A DNA stretch of 17,693 bases. Source: JBLHUT01 sp047629975 (GTDB taxonomy: Bacteria > Pseudomonadota > Alphaproteobacteria > Rhodobacterales > Rhodobacteraceae). The stretch covers positions 1 through 17,693 of the forward strand of contig JBLHUT010000038.1 in assembly GCA_047629975.1 (NCBI GenBank). The letters are read 5' to 3'. The notes below the pieces were generated by a model. It made no database searches and was not told the origin of the DNA. It saw only the letters and a program-made list of their open reading frames with translations. Numbering within the stretch: the stretch's first letter is position 1; each line of letters starts with the position of its first letter. The position numbers and the translations under genes were made by a program. Shown piece by piece: positions 13,942 to 17,693 of this stretch.

Positions 13942-15536
13942 ACCCCGAAATTCGCTATTACCTTTCTGTTTTCATCAAACGTCTGCCCCTGTTTTTGGCC
14001 GTTTCGATATCGATCTCTCTGGCGGGACTTGCTGCGGCTGTCTTGTTGCCGACGGTGTTCAAATCCAAGGCGTCACTTCTGGTTGAATCAGCACAGATCC
14101 CGGATAGCCTTGCTGCATCAACTGTCGAGGTTGAGGCGAACGAGCAGTTGGAGATTTTCCAGCAGCGGCTTTTGACCCGTGCAAATCTAGTTGAAATTGC
14201 ACGTGAATTCGGGGTGTTCGACGAGAACGTCAACATGTCGCCTGATGAAATTGTCGCCAAAATGCGCGCCACAACGTCGATGCGTTCAACGACGGGCCGT
14301 GACCGGGCAACGATCCTGGAAATTGAGTTTCTAGCCCGGAACGGGACAATTTCCGCGGCGGTTGTGAATGAATATGTCACCAGAATTCTGTCGGATAGTG
14401 CGCGGTTGCGGACACGTCAGGCCGGGGACACGATGGAATTCTTTCAGCAGGAGGTTGACCGGCTTTCTGTCGAGCTGCAAGTGCAGAGCAAGAGGATCAT
14501 AGACTTTCAAAACGCCAACGCAGATGCGTTGCCTGCTAATTTGAATTACCGTCTGTCCCGTGAAAGCGATCTTCAGTCACGTCTGACCCAGTTGACCCGA
14601 GAAATGATTTCGATCGAGGACCAGAAAAACAGGCTGATACAGGTCTTTGAAAGCACCGGGCAAGCGCCTGTTGGCCGGCTTCAGGCGCTGTCGCCTGAAG
14701 AAGCGCAACTTATCAGTCTGCAAACAGAGCTTTCCGAAGCGCTGGGAATTTACTCCGCATCAAATCCGCGCGTTAAGTTGCTTCAGGCCCAAGTATCGAA
14801 CCTTGAAGGCAAAGTTGCGCAAAACAAGATCGAGAAGGGTACAGAGGACGATAAGGACGATGTTGCTGTGTCATCGACAAACCAAACCGTTCTTGACGTG
14901 CAACTGGCAGAGCTGGACAGCGTGAAGGAATACAATGAAGAGCAGATCGGCGTTATCGAGGGCGAGATCGCTGTTTTGAGAGAATCGATCGCGCGGACCC
15001 CGAATGTGGGTGTCGAGCTTCAATCGTTGGAGCGCGACTACGAGAATGTTCAGCGGCAATACGACCTGATGACAGTAAGCCTTTCGACGGCTGCTACGGG
15101 CGAGCGTATTGAGAGCCTGTCAAAAGGGCAGAGAATCACCGTGATCGAACAAGCCACGCCGCCGAACGAACCCTTTAGCCCGAACAGGCCGGTCATTGCC
15201 GGAGCGGGTATTGTGGGTGGTGTCGGGGCAGCGTTGGGCCTTATCGTTCTGCTGGAGATACTGAACCGCTCGATACGGCGGCCCATGGACCTTACGAATG
15301 CCTTTGGCATCGCACCGATTGCAACTGTTCCCTACATTGCATCTTCTGCGGATAAAGTGCGTCGCCGGATTTGGGCCATGCTGATTCTTTTGGTGTTGGT
15401 CGTTGGAATCCCGTCAATCATTTATTATGTGCATCTCAATATCTATCCGATGGATAAGCTGGTTGATCTGTTCATTCTGCGCCTTCGGGAAATGGAAATT
15501 CTTCCGACACCCTCAACAGATCGAAATGCGGGGTAA
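13938..15536 (+). CDS. Wzz/GumC-type polysaccharide chain-length determinant
   Basis: A 532-residue inner-membrane polysaccharide co-polymerase. TM1 spans about 17-38. A large periplasmic part with long coiled coils (about 160-240 and 320-400) follows. The GNVR segment is TPNVGVELQSLERDYENVQ (354-372), and the proline-rich motif PPNEPFSPNRP (408-418) comes just before TM2 (about 418-439). A third hydrophobic segment (about 478-498) and a charged tail follow, a layout I recall for the XrtA-associated chain-length family. There is no kinase domain; the kinase is the next gene, six bases downstream. The protein sets polymer length and links the inner-membrane steps to the periplasmic OPX protein. 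Its start overlaps the ATPase stop. Confidence 0.9.
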   Translation: MNPEIRYYLSVFIKRLPLFLAVSISISLAGLAAAVLLPTVFKSKASLLVESAQIPDSLAASTVEVEANEQLEIFQQRLLTRANLVEIAREFGVFDENVNMSPDEIVAKMRATTSMRSTTGRDRATILEIEFLARNGTISAAVVNEYVTRILSDSARLRTRQAGDTMEFFQQEVDRLSVELQVQSKRIIDFQNANADALPANLNYRLSRESDLQSRLTQLTREMISIEDQKNRLIQVFESTGQAPVGRLQALSPEEAQLISLQTELSEALGIYSASNPRVKLLQAQVSNLEGKVAQNKIEKGTEDDKDDVAVSSTNQTVLDVQLAELDSVKEYNEEQIGVIEGEIAVLRESIARTPNVGVELQSLERDYENVQRQYDLMTVSLSTAATGERIESLSKGQRITVIEQATPPNEPFSPNRPVIAGAGIVGGVGAALGLIVLLEILNRSIRRPMDLTNAFGIAPIATVPYIASSADKVRRRIWAMLILLVLVVGIPSIIYYVHLNIYPMDKLVDLFILRLREMEILPTPSTDRNAG

Positions 15537-15541
15537 TTGAG

Positions 15542-16384
15542 ATGGAAAAGCTTCAGGCGGCCCTTGAACGCGCACGAGAAAAGCGCGAGTCCGATGGAAA
15601 TGTTGAAAATCGGCCATCGACCCGACGGGCCCCTTCGGCCGAGCCTGTAGAAAGTCAGGTTGCACAGCGTTGGAATGCGCTGCGGCCGCTGCAAGTCGAC
15701 AAGGTCAAGCTACAGCGTCGTAAGCTTGTATCCCTCGACGCCGGCCGGTTTGCGACACCCTATGACATGCTGCGCACCAAAATGTTGCAGATCGCCAATT
15801 CCAACGGCTGGAAACGTATCGCGGTCACCTCTCCCTCGCCTGGCTGTGGGAAAACGACCACGTGCTGTAATCTGGCGGCGTCCTTGGGCCGTCAGGAGGA
15901 CCTGCGCGTTGTGCTGATGGATATGGACATGCGGCGTCCCGCAATGGCGAACACGCTGATGCAAAAGGGCACCCGCAGTACGTCGGATATTTTTGAACGC
16001 CGCGTCGACTTTAGTGAGCAGGTTGGCCGGATTGGTAATAACCTTGCGGTTTCGATGAATTATATTCCCATGCGGGATCCTTCGGACATCTTTTTGCGTC
16101 AGCGGACCGGTGAAATCGTTGACGAGATAGAGTTCGACTACAAGCCGGACATCATGCTGTTCGACATGCCGCCGATGCTTGTGAACGATGATACGTCAGC
16201 ATTCATGAAAAATGTTGATGCGGCATTGATCATTGTCGAGGCCGGGTTGTCCACAATCGAGCAGGTCGACATGTGCGAAAAAGAACTGTCTGTCCAGACG
16301 AACGTTCTTGGTATGGTGTTGAACAAGTGCCGGTTCCAATCTGACGGATATGGATACTACAGCAGCTACGGTGGCCGCTACTAA
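15542..16384 (+). CDS. BY-kinase (tyrosine autokinase) of the EPS system
   Basis: A 280-residue cytoplasmic bacterial tyrosine kinase of the CpsD/CapB type. Walker A is SPSPGCGKTT (97-106, Lys104), Walker A' is VLMDMDMRRP (124-133) and Walker B is DIMLFDMPP (203-211). The C-terminus carries a tyrosine cluster, YGYYSSYGGRY (270-280, five Tyr), the usual autophosphorylation tail. The N-terminal 60 residues are charged and low-complexity, opening with a helix, MEKLQAALERAREKR, that is common in the PEP-CTERM-type kinases and probably touches the chain-length protein. The gene follows the chain-length gene by five bases with a weak ribosome site. Cycles of phosphorylation are expected to control assembly of the co-polymerase ring. 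Confidence 0.9.
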   Translation: MEKLQAALERAREKRESDGNVENRPSTRRAPSAEPVESQVAQRWNALRPLQVDKVKLQRRKLVSLDAGRFATPYDMLRTKMLQIANSNGWKRIAVTSPSPGCGKTTTCCNLAASLGRQEDLRVVLMDMDMRRPAMANTLMQKGTRSTSDIFERRVDFSEQVGRIGNNLAVSMNYIPMRDPSDIFLRQRTGEIVDEIEFDYKPDIMLFDMPPMLVNDDTSAFMKNVDAALIIVEAGLSTIEQVDMCEKELSVQTNVLGMVLNKCRFQSDGYGYYSSYGGRY

Positions 16385-16441
16385 GGCTAACTACACGTTG
16401 TTTCGCTTGGAACCTGCGCGGTTTAGGGTCAATGTCATGTC

Positions 16442-17693
16442 ATGACCTATAAAGTACAAAGCTGGCAGGATGTTGCCATTGAATTGATCGGCACGGCGCG
16501 GGGAGCGCGCTTTGCCGATCTTGTCATCCGCGGGGGCATCTGGGTGAACGTTCACACCCGAGAGCTGCTGCCCGATCACGATATTGCGGTAACGGCCGGC
16601 CGGTTCGCCTATTGCGGACCTGACGCAAGCCATACCATCGGACCTGACACACAAGTGATCGAGGCGCGCGGCCGATACATGATCCCGGGGCTTTGTGACG
16701 GGCATATGCACATTGAAAGTGGCATGCTGACACCTGCCGAATTCGCGCGTGCGGTTATTCCGCATGGCACGACCAGCATGTTCACCGACCCTCACGAGAT
16801 CGCGAATGTTCTGGGTCTTGAAGGTGTGCGCCTGATGCATGACGAGGCGCTGTTGCAGCCAGTCAACATCTTCACCCAAATGCCCAGTTGTGCGCCGTCT
16901 GCTCCGGGGCTTGAGACGACAGGTTTCGAGATTTCACCGGAAGACGTGACCGAGGCGATGGGCTGGCCGGGTATCATCGGACTGGGAGAGATGATGAACT
17001 TTCCCGGGGTGATAAATGCAGACCCCAAAATGCTTGCAGAAATTGCCGCGACCCAGAACGCGGGAAAGACGGTCGGCGGTCATTATGCATCTCCTGATCT
17101 GGGTCTTCCGTTTCACGCTTATGCGGCGGGTGGACCGGCGGATGACCACGAAGGCACTTGTGAACAGGACGCTATCGCGCGGATGCGGCAGGGCATGCGC
17201 GCCATGCTGCGACTGGGCAGCGCGTGGTACGACGTGGAGAGCCAGATCACCGCGATTACTGAAAAGGGTCTTGATCCGCGCGGTATGATCTTGTGTACTG
17301 ATGACAGCCACTCGGGAACATTGGTGAATGATGGCCATATGAACCGTGTTGTGCGCCACGCAATTGCATGTGGATGTGATCCGGTTGTTGCGTTGCAAAT
17401 GGCGACGATCAACACCGCCACGCATTTCGGGCTGGAGAGGGAGCTGGGCAGTATTGCGCCGGGGCGTCGCGCTGACCTTATCCTGACCTCCGACCTTGTG
17501 ACGTTGCCGATCGAGCATGTGATTGCGCGTGGAAAAACCGTTGCCGTGAACGGTGAGATCACGGTGGCATGCCCACATCTGGAGTGGCCTGAGCATGTGC
17601 GGCATACGGTCAAGTTGGGTAAGGTGCTTTCGGCACCCGATTTCGAGATTGCCGCTCCGAAGGGGGGCGACACTGTGACAGCCCGCGTAATCG
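16442..17693 (+). CDS. ade: Adenine deaminase, N-terminal part
   Basis: The frame is open from the ATG at 16442 to the window edge (417 full codons); the family is usually 550-600 residues, so the C-terminal part is missing. Adenine deaminase converts adenine to hypoxanthine and ammonia with a binuclear metal site in an amidohydrolase barrel. Characteristic motifs are PGLCDGHMHIESGML with the HxH ligands, GTTSMFTDPHEIANVLG, GLGEMMNFPGV, GGHYASPDL and CTDDSHSG. The closing composite beta domain begins at IAPGRRADLIL. The gene lies 57 bases after the kinase in the same direction. No terminator is visible, so EPS-arm transcripts may run into it, but its function is purine salvage. Other ATGs nearby (16432, 16437) are out of frame. 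No clear Shine-Dalgarno is seen. Confidence 0.93.
   Translation, partial: MTYKVQSWQDVAIELIGTARGARFADLVIRGGIWVNVHTRELLPDHDIAVTAGRFAYCGPDASHTIGPDTQVIEARGRYMIPGLCDGHMHIESGMLTPAEFARAVIPHGTTSMFTDPHEIANVLGLEGVRLMHDEALLQPVNIFTQMPSCAPSAPGLETTGFEISPEDVTEAMGWPGIIGLGEMMNFPGVINADPKMLAEIAATQNAGKTVGGHYASPDLGLPFHAYAAGGPADDHEGTCEQDAIARMRQGMRAMLRLGSAWYDVESQITAITEKGLDPRGMILCTDDSHSGTLVNDGHMNRVVRHAIACGCDPVVALQMATINTATHFGLERELGSIAPGRRADLILTSDLVTLPIEHVIARGKTVAVNGEITVACPHLEWPEHVRHTVKLGKVLSAPDFEIAAPKGGDTVTARVI

Noticed and set aside
1..17693. tRNA or rRNA genes, CRISPR array, insertion sequence or prophage
   Set aside because: No cloverleaf, no spaced repeat array, no transposase or integrase and no flanking terminal repeats were found.

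Overview
The window reads as a chromosomal segment of an alphaproteobacterium, most likely a marine Rhodobacterales (roseobacter-type) organism. This rests on moderately high GC, the protein style, and the gene combination; no rRNA or taxonomic marker is present. It is densely coded, with 14 protein genes (two cut by the window edges). I see no tRNA, rRNA, CRISPR array, insertion sequence or phage gene.

Left end (1-3212, + strand): the C-terminal part of a YfhM-type bacterial alpha-2-macroglobulin overlaps by ATGA with pbpC, which encodes penicillin-binding protein 1C. This is the classical periplasmic anti-protease and peptidoglycan-repair pair. A hairpin followed by a T-rich stretch lies just after pbpC. 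Next, alone on the + strand (3349-3996), is a multi-pass membrane protein that I match to the FAR-17a/AIG1 family, known mostly from animals. Both residues reported as essential in human AIG1 appear to be conserved. A good sigma70-like promoter places its transcription start almost on the ATG.

Middle left (3962-7073, - strand): four closely spaced genes encode a rhomboid protease, a PPP-type metallophosphatase, a class II aldolase/adducin-like protein and a YeeZ-like SDR protein. The SDR gene overlaps the 3' end of the AIG1-like gene tail to tail.

Right half (7127-16384): an exopolysaccharide assembly and export locus of the kind that accompanies exosortase (PEP-CTERM/XrtA-like) systems. It has two divergent arms around a roughly 540-base control region. 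The - arm encodes an initiating phosphoglycosyl transferase, a giant TPR lipoprotein (PrsT-like), a short polysaccharide export (OPX) protein and an outer-membrane beta-barrel. The + arm encodes an ExeA/GspA-like AAA ATPase, a Wzz/GumC chain-length determinant and a separate BY-kinase with a C-terminal tyrosine cluster. Working model: the transferase loads the first sugar on undecaprenyl phosphate, the chain-length protein and kinase control polymerisation and export at the inner membrane, and the TPR lipoprotein, OPX protein and barrel carry the polymer through the periplasm and outer membrane. The flippase, the polymerase, other glycosyltransferases and the exosortase are not in the window.

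Right end (16442 to the edge, + strand): the first 417 codons of adenine deaminase, a purine-salvage gene unrelated to the EPS locus.

The most notable non-coding signals are a 14-bp stem-loop between the TPR and OPX genes that pairs fully only in the operon's own transcript, a hairpin that buries the ribosome binding site of the initiating transferase, and the divergent control region with an exact inverted repeat.
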